Of a stretch of DNA of 64,000 nucleotides, positions 35,771 through 44,425 are shown in pieces (within the stretch, counting starts at the first letter, position 1; every line of letters starts with the position of its first letter). The position numbers and the translations under genes are program-made. The DNA is from Bacteroidota bacterium (GTDB lineage Bacteria; Bacteroidota; Bacteroidia; Sphingobacteriales; Sphingobacteriaceae). The stretch is from assembly GCA_026224775.1 (NCBI GenBank), contig JAMFRP010000017.1, forward strand, positions 1 to 64,000. The letters run 5' to 3'. The notes beneath the pieces are model-generated. The model was given only the letters and a program-made list of their open reading frames with translations, did no database searches and was not told the origin of the DNA.

Positions 35771-36652
35771 ATGCCTGATCCTAAAGTTAAATACAACAAA
35801 ACAAGGATTGCGCCTACCCCAAGTGGATTTTTGCATATAGGTAATGTATTATCCTTTGCCATTACCGCCGCTTTAGCTAAACAAAGCAGCGCAAAAATAC
35901 TATTGCGGATTGATGATATTGACCAGGCAAGGGCCAACAAACAATATGTACAGGATATTTTTGATACCCTGAATTTTTTAGAGATAGCGTGGAATGAAGG
36001 ACCGCGAGATGTAAAGCATTTTGAGGATGAATATTCGCAATTCCATAGGATGGGTTTGTATAATGAAGCCTTAAAGCATTTGCAAGATAACGAGCTGGTT
36101 TATGCATGTAACTGTTCGCGGAAGCAATTGAGCGAAACCATATGTCATTGTTATGAAAAGCAACTATCATTAACAGCCGATAATGTAAGCTGGCGCTTAA
36201 TAACATCCTCAACCAATGAGCTTACTATTAAAAACTATAATGGTGAATTGATACAAACAACCTTACCTGCGGAGATGAATAACTTTGTGGTAAGGAAAAA
36301 AGATGGTTTCCCGGCATATCAGCTTACTTCGGTTATTGATGATTTATATTACGGCGTTGATCTGGTATTAAGAGGGGAGGATTTGTGGCATTCTACGTTA
36401 GCGCAGCATCAATTAGCGATAGCATTAGGGGAGGATGATTTTAAAGATATTACATTTTATCATCATCCTTTGATTACGGATTCAGCAGGTAATAAGCTAT
36501 CCAAATCAGCTGGTGCAACTTCTATTAAGTATTTGCGGGAGCAGGGTAAAAGCGCAGGTGATGTTTACCAATTGATCGCGACGATACTAGGTGTCAATAA
36601 TCCCGTACATAATTGGGAGCAGTTAGCAGGCATCATAATAAATAAACACTAA
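35771..36652 (+). CDS. gluQ: Glutamyl-Q tRNA(Asp) synthetase (truncated GluRS-like)
   Basis: A 293-residue class-I synthetase catalytic domain without an anticodon-binding domain, as in GluQ-RS, which attaches glutamate to queuosine of tRNA(Asp). The HIGH motif is 'APTPSGFLHIGN' (His-Ile-Gly-Asn) and the KMSKS loop is 'GNKLSKSAG'. 'YACNCSRKQL' and 'ICHCYEK' carry the cysteines expected for the GluQ zinc site. 'FVVRKKDGFPAYQLTSVIDDLYYGVDLVLRGEDL' is the glutamate/tRNA acceptor region. Placement 6 bp after rlmF supports an RNA-modification role. A divergent GluRS paralogue is the less likely alternative. Confidence 0.85.
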   Translation: MPDPKVKYNKTRIAPTPSGFLHIGNVLSFAITAALAKQSSAKILLRIDDIDQARANKQYVQDIFDTLNFLEIAWNEGPRDVKHFEDEYSQFHRMGLYNEALKHLQDNELVYACNCSRKQLSETICHCYEKQLSLTADNVSWRLITSSTNELTIKNYNGELIQTTLPAEMNNFVVRKKDGFPAYQLTSVIDDLYYGVDLVLRGEDLWHSTLAQHQLAIALGEDDFKDITFYHHPLITDSAGNKLSKSAGATSIKYLREQGKSAGDVYQLIATILGVNNPVHNWEQLAGIIINKH

Positions 36653-36679
36653 GTTATCTCATTACTATTATTAAGAACC

Positions 36680-37072
36680 ATGTTTACAATACACCAAATA
36701 AAAGCAGCCCATTCCGAGGTGGAAAGCGGCGAGGATTTCCCAAAATACATTCAGAATATTAAAACTTTAGGCGTTAAAAGTTTTACCACTTATGTGAGCG
36801 ATGGCCGTACCGAATATCATTCTGTTGGTGGTGATTCTGTAGCGTCGCCGGGCATGTATGGTGTTTTGCCAATCGCAGATGAAACCAATATCGAGGAATT
36901 TAAGCAAGATTTAGCGCTACATCAGAATGGCGAAACGGGCTATTACCGGTTTTGCCAGGATTGCGCCAGATCAGGTATTGAAAAATGGGTAGTTGAACTG
37001 GACAACATGACCTGCATTTATTACGACCAAGCAGGCGTTGAAATATTGGTTGAACAAATACCTATGGCGTAG
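36680..37072 (+). CDS. DUF1398 family protein
   Basis: A 130-residue small cytoplasmic protein of the DUF1398 (YbcV-like) family. Typical are 'FTIHQIKAAHSEVESGEDFPKYIQNIKTLGVKSFTTYVSDGRTEY', 'HQNGETGYYRFCQDCARSGIEKWVVELDNMTCIYYD' and 'VEILVEQIP'. Function is unknown in the family. It follows the tRNA synthetase gene by 27 bp on the same strand. It ends 3 bp before the convergent bat operon, with no terminator visible between them. Confidence 0.85.
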   Translation: MFTIHQIKAAHSEVESGEDFPKYIQNIKTLGVKSFTTYVSDGRTEYHSVGGDSVASPGMYGVLPIADETNIEEFKQDLALHQNGETGYYRFCQDCARSGIEKWVVELDNMTCIYYDQAGVEILVEQIPMA

Positions 37073-37075
37073 TAC

Positions 37076-37861
37076 CTAAATATCCTTCACATTGTCAACT
37101 GTTATCCAGCCGGTATTACCATTAGGCAGTTCAATCTCTATCCAGTTTTGATTGGTTTGATTGACATTTACCTTGGTGCCATCATGAATTACAAAAAGAG
37201 GCTTGGCGTTTAAATCCGGCGAGCCTTTTACAATAACCGAGTTGCTGAAAACAATAGCCTGGTGATGCACGTCAAAGTAGCTTACCTGCCTGTTCGCCAT
37301 AAAAATATATACGATCCCAGCGAGAATGGCAATAACCCCGACATAAAAGGTTGCTTTTTTGATAATATACGAGCGGGTAAACAAATACCAGATCAATAGC
37401 GCGAATCCACCAATAAAAAACAGCACACCTAGGCCTGCAAGTTTATTTACGGGTAAAAACAGGATAAAACTATGCCACCAACGGTTCACAAAAAACTCTG
37501 GTTGCGGCTCTATTTTATCAGCTATTTTTAGGTTAGCGAATTGTATGTTAATGCCGATGTCCTGATCATTTGGGGCAAGCTTATGCGCTTTTTCATAATA
37601 AAGGATTGCCGACGGCATATCGTCCATTTTATAATAGGCATTGCCGGTGTTAAAATAAACCACAGCCGATTGATAGCCTTCATTCAATATCTTCTGATAA
37701 GCCTGTACAGCCTCTGGATATTGCGCTTTGGCGTATAGTTGATTTGCTTTATCAAAAAGCGCGTTCACTTTATCATCACCCAAAGAAAACAGGGGTAATG
37801 TAAGCATTAACAGCAGGTACAACCCGCGGTTTAGCCGGTTATATTTTATCTTCAATTTCAT
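37076..37861 (-). CDS. batE: BatE: TPR and SH3-like membrane protein
   Basis: A protein of about 261 residues; the ATG at 37861 (MKLKIKYNRLNRGLYLLLML) is preferred over an upstream start eight codons earlier because it begins at a signal peptide. It overlaps the end of batD by 23 bp, implying coupled translation. TPRs span about 28-105 ('YFNTGNAYYKMDDMPSAILYYEKAHKLAPND'). Two membrane helices lie near 125-155 and 165-185. A bacterial SH3 domain closes the protein ('VIVKGSPDLNAKPLFVIHDGTKVNV...NGNTGWITVDNV'). It is the last gene of the moxR-bat operon, whose proteins are thought to form an inner-membrane/periplasmic complex. The operon was linked to aerotolerance in Bacteroides fragilis; its role in an aerobe is unclear. 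Confidence 0.88.
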   Translation of the reverse strand: MKLKIKYNRLNRGLYLLLMLTLPLFSLGDDKVNALFDKANQLYAKAQYPEAVQAYQKILNEGYQSAVVYFNTGNAYYKMDDMPSAILYYEKAHKLAPNDQDIGINIQFANLKIADKIEPQPEFFVNRWWHSFILFLPVNKLAGLGVLFFIGGFALLIWYLFTRSYIIKKATFYVGVIAILAGIVYIFMANRQVSYFDVHHQAIVFSNSVIVKGSPDLNAKPLFVIHDGTKVNVNQTNQNWIEIELPNGNTGWITVDNVKDI

Positions 37862-39638
37862 TGATTGTGTTTTTTGCTTTATCAAATACCTGTTGTTCTG
37901 ATATACCTGTTACAGGGGCAAATCGTGCCATCTCGCATAGGTCCATCGTGTCAACCAATTGGGTGATGATGGCGCTGTCTAATTTGCGTGCCTGTAATTG
38001 CGTTATAATATTTTCTTTATTTAAGTCCGATACCGGGATGTTCAGCTTATCACTCAAATAACCATAAAGGCCTTTGGCAACAGCGTCGTAAAATGCGGAA
38101 CGATTACCTGCTGTTAATTCCTTTTGTGCAAAAGCTAAGTGTTTAGCGGCCATTCTGCTGGCCTCGCGACTGCGCACTCTTACAATATCGCTGTTATACT
38201 CAGTCATCCACCTGCGATAAAACAGGGCGCCTATGAATAAAACGGGGCCTAATAAAAGCAGTATGTAGTATAATGCCGAATTATAAAATCCCTCGCCATC
38301 CTTAAACACATCTGCTGATGTTGTTTTAATGTACCTGATGTCGCTGCCCAGTAATTTAATATCCTGTTGCTCCGAAGAGTTAAAGGCCGGTACATTGGCT
38401 TGCGCGTCTCCCTTATCAACCTTAATAGTAAATGGCTTGGTTGGTATGGTTACGTATTTTTGGGTAGATGGATTAAAGAAAGTAAAATCAACAGGGTTTA
38501 ATGTAAAATTTCCCTGGTGACGAGGTATCAGCAAATAGCTAAACTGTCTGCTGCCGGAAACGCCATTTGAATCCACCACAATATGGTCGTTAGTTTTTGG
38601 ATCATACTTTTCTACATCAACCGGCGGTGCTATTTTGGGCGAGTTGATCAGGTTAAGATTGCCTGTTCCCGAAATGTCAATAGTATAATTAAGCGTTTCG
38701 TTAGCTTTTAATTCCCTTTTATCTACATCGCTGTAAACGGTATAATTACCTACAGCCCCGGTAAAGTCGGCAGGTTTGCCTGCTGTTGGCAAGGCCATAG
38801 CATGAATAGTTATCGGCTGGCTTTTGGCAGAATATTTCATCTGCTTGATATTACCATACATATCATCCAAAACATTACGTGATGGCAATCTTAACTCCAC
38901 CATAAAGGTAATCGCTAAAGGATCGATAGTCAGATCACCGGCATGCTGCGGGAAAAGCATTGATTGCTTTACTGTAGTAACATTATAGCGTATACCCTTG
39001 TAAACCTCGCTTTTCCAGGTGTTTTGCCCCTTGCTTTGTACATCCTGATTCCAGAAACCATTCAAATCAGGTGCTTTATCAGGTTGGCCACCTAAAATGC
39101 CAACACGGGTATATATTTTATAATATACCTTAATTTGCTCGCCTACGTAAGCACGGGTTTTATCGGTTACGGCACGTACAAATATTTGTTTTGACAGATC
39201 TTTGGTATCAATCTTAGGATTGTCATCAGGAGCAGCTGCTTGCGCTTGCTGTGCCTGTTGTGGCGGCGCCTGTCCCTTCACCCTGATTTTTATGGAACTT
39301 GTAGTTAATGTGTGTCCGTTTAAAACAATCGCGGCTTCATCAATAGTGAACGTGCCTTCTTTTGCAGCAGCCAAAATATAACTATAAGAAATAGCCATAG
39401 TTGACACACCGTTTATAGACGTGATGCTCGATGAAATATTAGGCCCCGACAGCACCTGGAAATCATGAAAATCCGGTTGGGTAAAATGCGTGCCGCCCGC
39501 ATTTATGGTAAAATCAACTTCGAATTGCTCACCTACGCCAACATTTGTTTTGCTTGCGGTGGCAACAAATTTGCCTTGTGCAAAAAGCAAGCTTGTGCAA
39601 AGCAGTAATCCTATTATAAGGGTAATTCTCTTTTTCAT
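37839..39638 (-). CDS. batD: BatD family protein
   Basis: A 599-residue exported membrane protein. The signal peptide (about 1-20) is followed by periplasmic Ig-like beta-domains ('FVATASKTNVGVGEQFEVDFTINAGGTHFTQPDFHDF', 'QIFVRAVTDKTRAYVGEQIKVYYKIYTR', 'YTVYSDVDKRELKANETLNYTIDISG'). One C-terminal membrane helix lies at about 460-482, then a cytoplasmic helical tail. A Gln/Ala/Pro linker ('APPQQAQQAQAAAPDD') sits between the first two domains. This is the standard BatD arrangement. Located between batC (23 bp gap) and batE. Confidence 0.92.
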   Translation of the reverse strand: MKKRITLIIGLLLCTSLLFAQGKFVATASKTNVGVGEQFEVDFTINAGGTHFTQPDFHDFQVLSGPNISSSITSINGVSTMAISYSYILAAAKEGTFTIDEAAIVLNGHTLTTSSIKIRVKGQAPPQQAQQAQAAAPDDNPKIDTKDLSKQIFVRAVTDKTRAYVGEQIKVYYKIYTRVGILGGQPDKAPDLNGFWNQDVQSKGQNTWKSEVYKGIRYNVTTVKQSMLFPQHAGDLTIDPLAITFMVELRLPSRNVLDDMYGNIKQMKYSAKSQPITIHAMALPTAGKPADFTGAVGNYTVYSDVDKRELKANETLNYTIDISGTGNLNLINSPKIAPPVDVEKYDPKTNDHIVVDSNGVSGSRQFSYLLIPRHQGNFTLNPVDFTFFNPSTQKYVTIPTKPFTIKVDKGDAQANVPAFNSSEQQDIKLLGSDIRYIKTTSADVFKDGEGFYNSALYYILLLLGPVLFIGALFYRRWMTEYNSDIVRVRSREASRMAAKHLAFAQKELTAGNRSAFYDAVAKGLYGYLSDKLNIPVSDLNKENIITQLQARKLDSAIITQLVDTMDLCEMARFAPVTGISEQQVFDKAKNTINEIEDKI

Positions 39639-39661
39639 TTATAGGGGTAAAAATAACAAGA

Positions 39662-40417
39662 TTACCAATCTTTTAATACTCGTGTACCTGTGCCTTTTAA
39701 CTTTTTATTCTTCAACTTGTCCTGTGTGCCTTGTTCCTGGTTATTCAGGGCATTAAGCATGCGTTGGGCATCATCTTTTGAGATGCCATCCTTAGGTTGC
39801 TGAGGTTGTTTTTGCTGATCCTGTTTGTTTGGATCTTGCTTACCCGGATCCTGATTTTGTTTGTTTGGATCCTGCTTATCTTTATCCTGGTTCTTTTTAT
39901 CAGGATTGCCTTTATCGTTTTTATTCTTATTCTGATTATTTTGGTTGTTCTGATTCTGGTTGTTTTGGTTATTCTTGTTTTGCTGCTGTTGTTTTTTTAA
40001 CATCTCCTGGGCGTAAGCCAGGTTGTAACGTGTAGCATCATCTTTAGGGTTATTCAGCAAGGCTTTTTTGTAGGCCTCAATACTTTCGTCGTATTTTTTA
40101 GTTTCGAGTAACGAGTTCCCAAGATTATGGTACGCACCAGCCTTTATCTGCGGATCATTAGTTGATGAAGCGATATTGGTAAAGTTTTTTGCCGCGTTAT
40201 CAAACTGTTTTTGTTTGTACATGGCATCACCCATATTAAAATTACTTTCTAAAGGCATCTTCTTTTTTTGAATTGCCTTTTGGTAATCGGCTTCTGCCTC
40301 CTTAAAGTTCTTCTGATCATAAAGCTGGTTACCTTTATAAATATACGTTTTTGCATCCTGCGCAAAAAGTACCGAACCATTCAGGATCATTAATATAATT
40401 ATGATGTACTTCTTCAT
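39662..40417 (-). CDS. batC: BatC: TPR protein with an Asn/Gln/Lys/Asp-rich tail
   Basis: A 251-residue exported TPR protein: signal peptide (about 1-19), then three TPR units (about 22-140; 'YIYKGNQLYDQKNFKEAEADYQKAIQKK', 'KAGAYHNLGNSLLETKKYDESIEAYKKALLNNP'). A tail of about 75 residues consists mostly of Gln, Asn, Lys and Asp, with repeated 'DPNKQ' and 'NQNNQ' units. The tail is encoded by imperfect short DNA repeats at about 39800-39990. These could vary in copy number between strains. Its start overlaps batB by 4 bp. Confidence 0.88.
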   Translation of the reverse strand: MKKYIIIILMILNGSVLFAQDAKTYIYKGNQLYDQKNFKEAEADYQKAIQKKKMPLESNFNMGDAMYKQKQFDNAAKNFTNIASSTNDPQIKAGAYHNLGNSLLETKKYDESIEAYKKALLNNPKDDATRYNLAYAQEMLKKQQQQNKNNQNNQNQNNQNNQNKNKNDKGNPDKKNQDKDKQDPNKQNQDPGKQDPNKQDQQKQPQQPKDGISKDDAQRMLNALNNQEQGTQDKLKNKKLKGTGTRVLKDW

Positions 40418-41454
40418 GGCTTTTTCACTTCAAACAATTTTAAATTGCTTAACCTTAAACTTTTCCGGTTAGATATAAAAAACTCGGCAATAAACAGGAA
40501 CAAGGCAATCGCTATGAAGAACTGAAAACGATCTTCAAAATCTTTAAATGATTTACTGTCATACGTTTTCTGTTTCATTTTGTGCACCTGGTCCATCACA
40601 ATACCCAGGCCGCTGTTAGCATCAGTCGCCCTGATGTAAACGCCATTGCCTGCTACGGCTATCTCTTTACACATATCCTCATTCAGCTTACTAATAACGG
40701 TGTGCCCCGCGCTATCCAGGTGGAAGCCAACTTGCTTGCCATTATCGTAAATTGGTACTGGTGCCCCTTGCGGCGATCCAAACCCGATTACATGCACAAC
40801 CACACCTTTATCGTGCGCGTTTTGCGCTGCTGTAACGGCGTCATCTTCATGGTTCTCACCATCGGTCATTAGTATGATGGCTTTGCCTGTTCCGTCTTTA
40901 TAATCAAAGGATTTTACTCCCAGATCGAGAGCTGCGCCTATGGCTGTGCCTTGTACGGGCACCATACCAGTATTAATGGTATTTAAAAATATCTTGGCAG
41001 CCGAGTAATCGGTTGTGATAGGCATTTGTACATAAGCTTCGCCGGCGAAAACAATAATGCCGATGCGGTCCTCGTGTAAATTATCAATCAGTTGCGCCAA
41101 AGCCCGTTTTGCATTTTCCAAACGATTGGGTGCAAAATCCTGCGAAAGCATACTGTTTGAAACATCCAGCACGATCATAATATCAGCGCCTTTCTTTTTA
41201 ACCTCATCAATATGGTTACCCACCTGCGGATCGGCAATGCCGATGATCAACAAGGTATAGGCAACAATAAAAAAGATGAATTTTAACGTAGGCCGCGAAG
41301 ATGAAACCTGGGGCATAATACGCGTGATCACCCCTTTGTCGCCCAAAGAAGCAAGCGCTTTTTTCTTCCACCTGCGCACCAGCATGAAGATGATGATCAG
41401 CAGCGGCACAAGCACTAAGGCCCATAAAATATATGCATTTGCAAAACGTAGCAT
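40414..41454 (-). CDS. batB: BatB: VWA-domain membrane protein
   Basis: A 346-residue inner-membrane protein with two N-terminal helices (about 5-27 and 58-76), a von Willebrand factor A domain and a C-terminal helix (about 311-330). The MIDAS metal site is 'DIMIVLDVSNSMLSQD' (Asp-x-Ser-x-Ser), with 'GTAIGAALDLGV' and 'ILMTDGENHEDD' as the remaining ligands. It shares a 1-bp overlap (stop/start) with batA and a 4-bp overlap with batC, so translation is tightly coupled. Confidence 0.93.
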   Translation of the reverse strand: MLRFANAYILWALVLVPLLIIIFMLVRRWKKKALASLGDKGVITRIMPQVSSSRPTLKFIFFIVAYTLLIIGIADPQVGNHIDEVKKKGADIMIVLDVSNSMLSQDFAPNRLENAKRALAQLIDNLHEDRIGIIVFAGEAYVQMPITTDYSAAKIFLNTINTGMVPVQGTAIGAALDLGVKSFDYKDGTGKAIILMTDGENHEDDAVTAAQNAHDKGVVVHVIGFGSPQGAPVPIYDNGKQVGFHLDSAGHTVISKLNEDMCKEIAVAGNGVYIRATDANSGLGIVMDQVHKMKQKTYDSKSFKDFEDRFQFFIAIALFLFIAEFFISNRKSLRLSNLKLFEVKKP

Positions 41455-42461
41455 TAGGTTATAGCTCCTTTAAAAATTGTGTTACTCAATAAAAACTCCA
41501 GCGATAATAATATCAGCGCTATAATTGCAATTGGCAAATAACGTTCGGTTTTTTTATGATATTGTGTTACCGCTATTTTAACTTTTTCCATTTTATCAAT
41601 CTGCGCATAGATTTGGGTAAGCTCAGTATTATTCCTCGCCCTAAAATATTTACCGCCGGTTATATCCGCTATTTGTGTTAATGTTTTTTCATCCACATCC
41701 ACCGGTATCATCTGGTAATGCGTGTTGCCCATTTGATCTTTAAAAGGATATGGCGCCGATCCATTTGTACCGATACCAACAGTATAAACCCGGATGTTGA
41801 ACTGCTTGGCAATCTCAGCCGCGGTAATAGGCGGTATAGAACCAGTATTGTTCACCCCATCAGTAAGTAAAATAACTACCTTGCTTTTTGCTTCGCTATC
41901 TTTTAAACGGTTAACGGCTGTAGCCAAACCCATGCCGATGGCTGTACCATCATCAATCATCCCGTTTTTTATATCGGCAAACAGATTGATGAGCACGTCA
42001 TGATCGATAGTCAGCGGGCATTGTGTAAAGCTTTCACCACTGAAGATCACCAAACCAATACGGTCATCCGGACGGGCTTTGATAAAATCTATGGCGATAT
42101 TCTTACCGGCCTCCAGGCGGTTGGGTTTAAAATCTTCGGAAAGCATACTACCCGAAATATCTGAAGCGATCATAATATCGATACCTTCAGTAGTTTCATT
42201 TTCCCAACTCATGGCAGACTGTGGCCTTGCTAATGCCACAATAATGGCGATAAAGGCCAAACACCTCAACACAATACTGTAATGCCTGAAAATGTGCATC
42301 TGACTTTTGTGTGCCAGTGCAAAGCTTTTGGTGGTCGACATGCCCAGCGTGCCTTGCAGCTTGCTGTTACGCCACCAGTAATAAGCCACCATCAATGGGA
42401 TGATGAGCAATAGCCAGAAAAATCCCGGCTGGGCAAACTCTATTCCACTAAACCATTTCAT
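41454..42461 (-). CDS. batA: BatA: VWA-domain membrane protein
   Basis: A 335-residue paralogue of BatB with the same topology: N-terminal helices near 13-28 and 60-76, VWA domain, C-terminal helix near 310-330. The MIDAS motif is 'DIMIASDISGSMLSED', and 'DGTAIGMGLATAVNRL' and 'ILLTDGVNNTG' complete the metal site. It overlaps the preceding gene by 4 bp. BatA and BatB are thought to act as a pair in the Bat complex together with the MoxR ATPase. Confidence 0.93.
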   Translation of the reverse strand: MKWFSGIEFAQPGFFWLLLIIPLMVAYYWWRNSKLQGTLGMSTTKSFALAHKSQMHIFRHYSIVLRCLAFIAIIVALARPQSAMSWENETTEGIDIMIASDISGSMLSEDFKPNRLEAGKNIAIDFIKARPDDRIGLVIFSGESFTQCPLTIDHDVLINLFADIKNGMIDDGTAIGMGLATAVNRLKDSEAKSKVVILLTDGVNNTGSIPPITAAEIAKQFNIRVYTVGIGTNGSAPYPFKDQMGNTHYQMIPVDVDEKTLTQIADITGGKYFRARNNTELTQIYAQIDKMEKVKIAVTQYHKKTERYLPIAIIALILLSLEFLLSNTIFKGAIT

Positions 42462-43429
42462 TTAGGTAGTTCCTCCTTATTTTGAACGGGTTGAATAGGC
42501 TGTGGTACAAACCTGGTTTGTTGTATAAAAATGATGGCGTTCTCCATGCTTTGCTCATTTTCATAAGCGGTAGGTTGCTGCTTGGCAAATTTTACTAAAT
42601 CGGCCAATTTTAGTATTTGAAACAGAATATTGCTGCTCTCTTTAGTAAGCCCTTTACTTTTTAAACCGTCAAAAATCTGATCGGTTGTTTGCTCGTGGGC
42701 TTGTACATTATATCGTTTCTCTAAATAGTCACGCAGTATTTCGGTCAGTTCGATATGATATAGTTTGATATCGCCCTGCTGCCACAGCTTTTTATCATTT
42801 AACTCATTTAGTTTAATGATAGCAATCTCATCAATGGTATACACACGTGCAGCTTCAACCTGTTCAACTGTTTTAGGTTTGTTTTTGATGTAGTAGAGGA
42901 TACCTAATACGATCAGGATAATCGCCAATACAATAACTACTATAACCCAATGATCTTTTAGCCAATCCCAAAGGTTGTAGGATACGGCAAGCGGTTCTTT
43001 AATATCATAAAAGGCCTTGGTGGTATCAACAGGTACCGATTTTATTTGCAGGGTTATTGTGCCTGTTTTAATATCGCCCGTTTTGGTGTGGAAGGTAAAT
43101 TGAGGTAGCACATATACGCCGGTATCAAATGATGTTACGGTGTAACTGTGGCTTATGGTTTCCAGGTTGGGGTTGTTCTTATCTATAACGGTATCCCCCT
43201 TTAAACTTTTTACAATTTTTACCTTGCCAATGCTGTCAACAATCTCAGGAAAGGTGATATCCGTTTTAAGCGGCATGTTTGCTGAAACATGCAGGATGGT
43301 TTGATCGCCGATAGGCATAGAATTCCTGTCGATGCTGGATTCTACTTTGATATATTGGGCATTGGCTTTGAATCCAAAGCCCGTTAAAAGCGAAATAAAT
43401 AATAGTGTTACTTTGAAATATTGTTTCAT
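42458..43429 (-). CDS. Bat-operon membrane protein of unknown function (DUF4381-like position)
   Basis: A protein of about 323 residues. The ATG at 43429 starts 1 bp after the DUF58 stop codon and gives a signal peptide (MKQYFKVTLLFISLLTGFGF). An in-frame start six codons upstream overlaps the DUF58 gene and adds nothing to the fold. A periplasmic beta-domain resembles the first BatD domain ('IKVESSIDRNSMPIGDQTILHVSANMPL'). One membrane helix (about 160-182) and a cytoplasmic helical domain follow ('LYHIELTEILRDYLEKRYNVQAHEQTTDQIFDGL'). This gene regularly lies between DUF58 and batA in Bacteroidota, so a structural part of the Bat complex is likely. Confidence 0.8.
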   Translation of the reverse strand: MKQYFKVTLLFISLLTGFGFKANAQYIKVESSIDRNSMPIGDQTILHVSANMPLKTDITFPEIVDSIGKVKIVKSLKGDTVIDKNNPNLETISHSYTVTSFDTGVYVLPQFTFHTKTGDIKTGTITLQIKSVPVDTTKAFYDIKEPLAVSYNLWDWLKDHWVIVVIVLAIILIVLGILYYIKNKPKTVEQVEAARVYTIDEIAIIKLNELNDKKLWQQGDIKLYHIELTEILRDYLEKRYNVQAHEQTTDQIFDGLKSKGLTKESSNILFQILKLADLVKFAKQQPTAYENEQSMENAIIFIQQTRFVPQPIQPVQNKEELPK

Positions 43430-43430
43430 G

Positions 43431-44312
43431 TTACCGCCTGCTCTCACGTTTTTTAAATAGTGTCATAAGTGGTTTAACATAGGATTCGTGGGTGCCGATG
43501 CTGGTAAAATCAACACCCGATTTGGCGAAGGTTTCTTTTAAGCGGGCATTCCGTTCAATAGCTGCCTTTTTATAAGCGGTACGAACATCCTTACTGCTGG
43601 TATTTATCCATTGCAGGTCGCCGGTTTCTTCATCAACCACAGGAATTAAACCCAAATCAGGGAATTCCTCTTCGTGCTTGTCGTATAATCTCAGGGCTAT
43701 AATGTCATGTTTTTTGTTGGCAATCTTAATCTGGTCATCAAACGGGCCGCTCATAAAATCAGAGATCAGGAATGCTGTGCTCCGTTTTTTGATGGCTCCG
43801 GTAAAATACCGCAAGGCAACCGCAACGTCAGTGCCTTTGCTTTCCGGCGTAAAATCTATCAGCTCGCGGATGATCATCAAAATATGACTGCGGCCTTTTT
43901 TAGGTGGGATGAATTTCTCGATCTTATCACTAAAAAATATTACACCTACTTTATCATTATTTTGAATCGCTGAGAAAGCCAGCACCGCGCATAACTCCGT
44001 TGCTATATCCTGCTTTTGCTGAACAACGGTACCGAAATTTCCTGATCCGCTCACATCAACCAACATCATTACGGTAAGTTCACGCTCCTCGTCAAAAACC
44101 TTCACATAAGGGTGGTTAAAACGGGCGGTAACATTCCAGTCGATGGTGCGTATTTCATCGCCCGGCTGATATTCGCGTACCTCATTAAAGGCCATACCCC
44201 GCCCCTTGAAAGCCGAATGGTATTCGCCCGAGAATAAGTGGTTACTTAACCCCCTGGTTTTAATTTCGATTTTCCTTACCTTTTTTAGCAGATCCTTGGT
44301 ATCCCTTGCCAT
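43431..44312 (-). CDS. DUF58 domain protein (VWA-like) of the Bat operon
   Basis: A 293-residue cytoplasmic protein of the DUF58 family. 'GEYHSAFKGRGMAFNEVREYQPGDEIRTIDWNVTARF' is the family core. A VWA-like metal site is intact ('VMMLVDVSGSGNFG'). DUF58 proteins occur with MoxR ATPases and are thought to be their VWA partners. It lies 113 bp after the moxR gene; that gap is filled by a palindromic repeat. Confidence 0.92.
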   Translation of the reverse strand: MARDTKDLLKKVRKIEIKTRGLSNHLFSGEYHSAFKGRGMAFNEVREYQPGDEIRTIDWNVTARFNHPYVKVFDEERELTVMMLVDVSGSGNFGTVVQQKQDIATELCAVLAFSAIQNNDKVGVIFFSDKIEKFIPPKKGRSHILMIIRELIDFTPESKGTDVAVALRYFTGAIKKRSTAFLISDFMSGPFDDQIKIANKKHDIIALRLYDKHEEEFPDLGLIPVVDEETGDLQWINTSSKDVRTAYKKAAIERNARLKETFAKSGVDFTSIGTHESYVKPLMTLFKKRESRR

Positions 44313-44315
44313 TTG

Positions 44316-44421
44316 GCCCCCTCTAAATCTCCCCCGGTAGGGGCGACTTTTTTATTTTAATTATCTTCATTTAATCAATTTTCTTAAACCCTCCCTACCG
44401 GGGAGGGTTTGGGTGGGGCTT
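44316..44421. repeat. Palindromic repeat GCCCCCTCTAAATCTCCCCC, copy 1, inside the bat operon
   Basis: GCCCCCTCTAAATCTCCCCC-GGTAGGGG at the left faces CCCTCCCTACCGGGGAGGG-TTTGGGTGGGGC at the right, complementary with several mismatches around an A/T-rich spacer of about 40 bp. The left arm is the same as in the copy at 53286-53358. It exactly fills the space between the moxR stop codon (44426) and the DUF58 start (44312). Confidence 0.8.
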
Positions 44422-44425
44422 GTGT

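Noticed and set aside
39797..40035. Two plus-strand ORFs rich in Leu/Ile/Val opposite batC
   Set aside because: Antisense of the low-complexity Gln/Asn/Lys tail; the hydrophobic composition is an effect of the codon complement.
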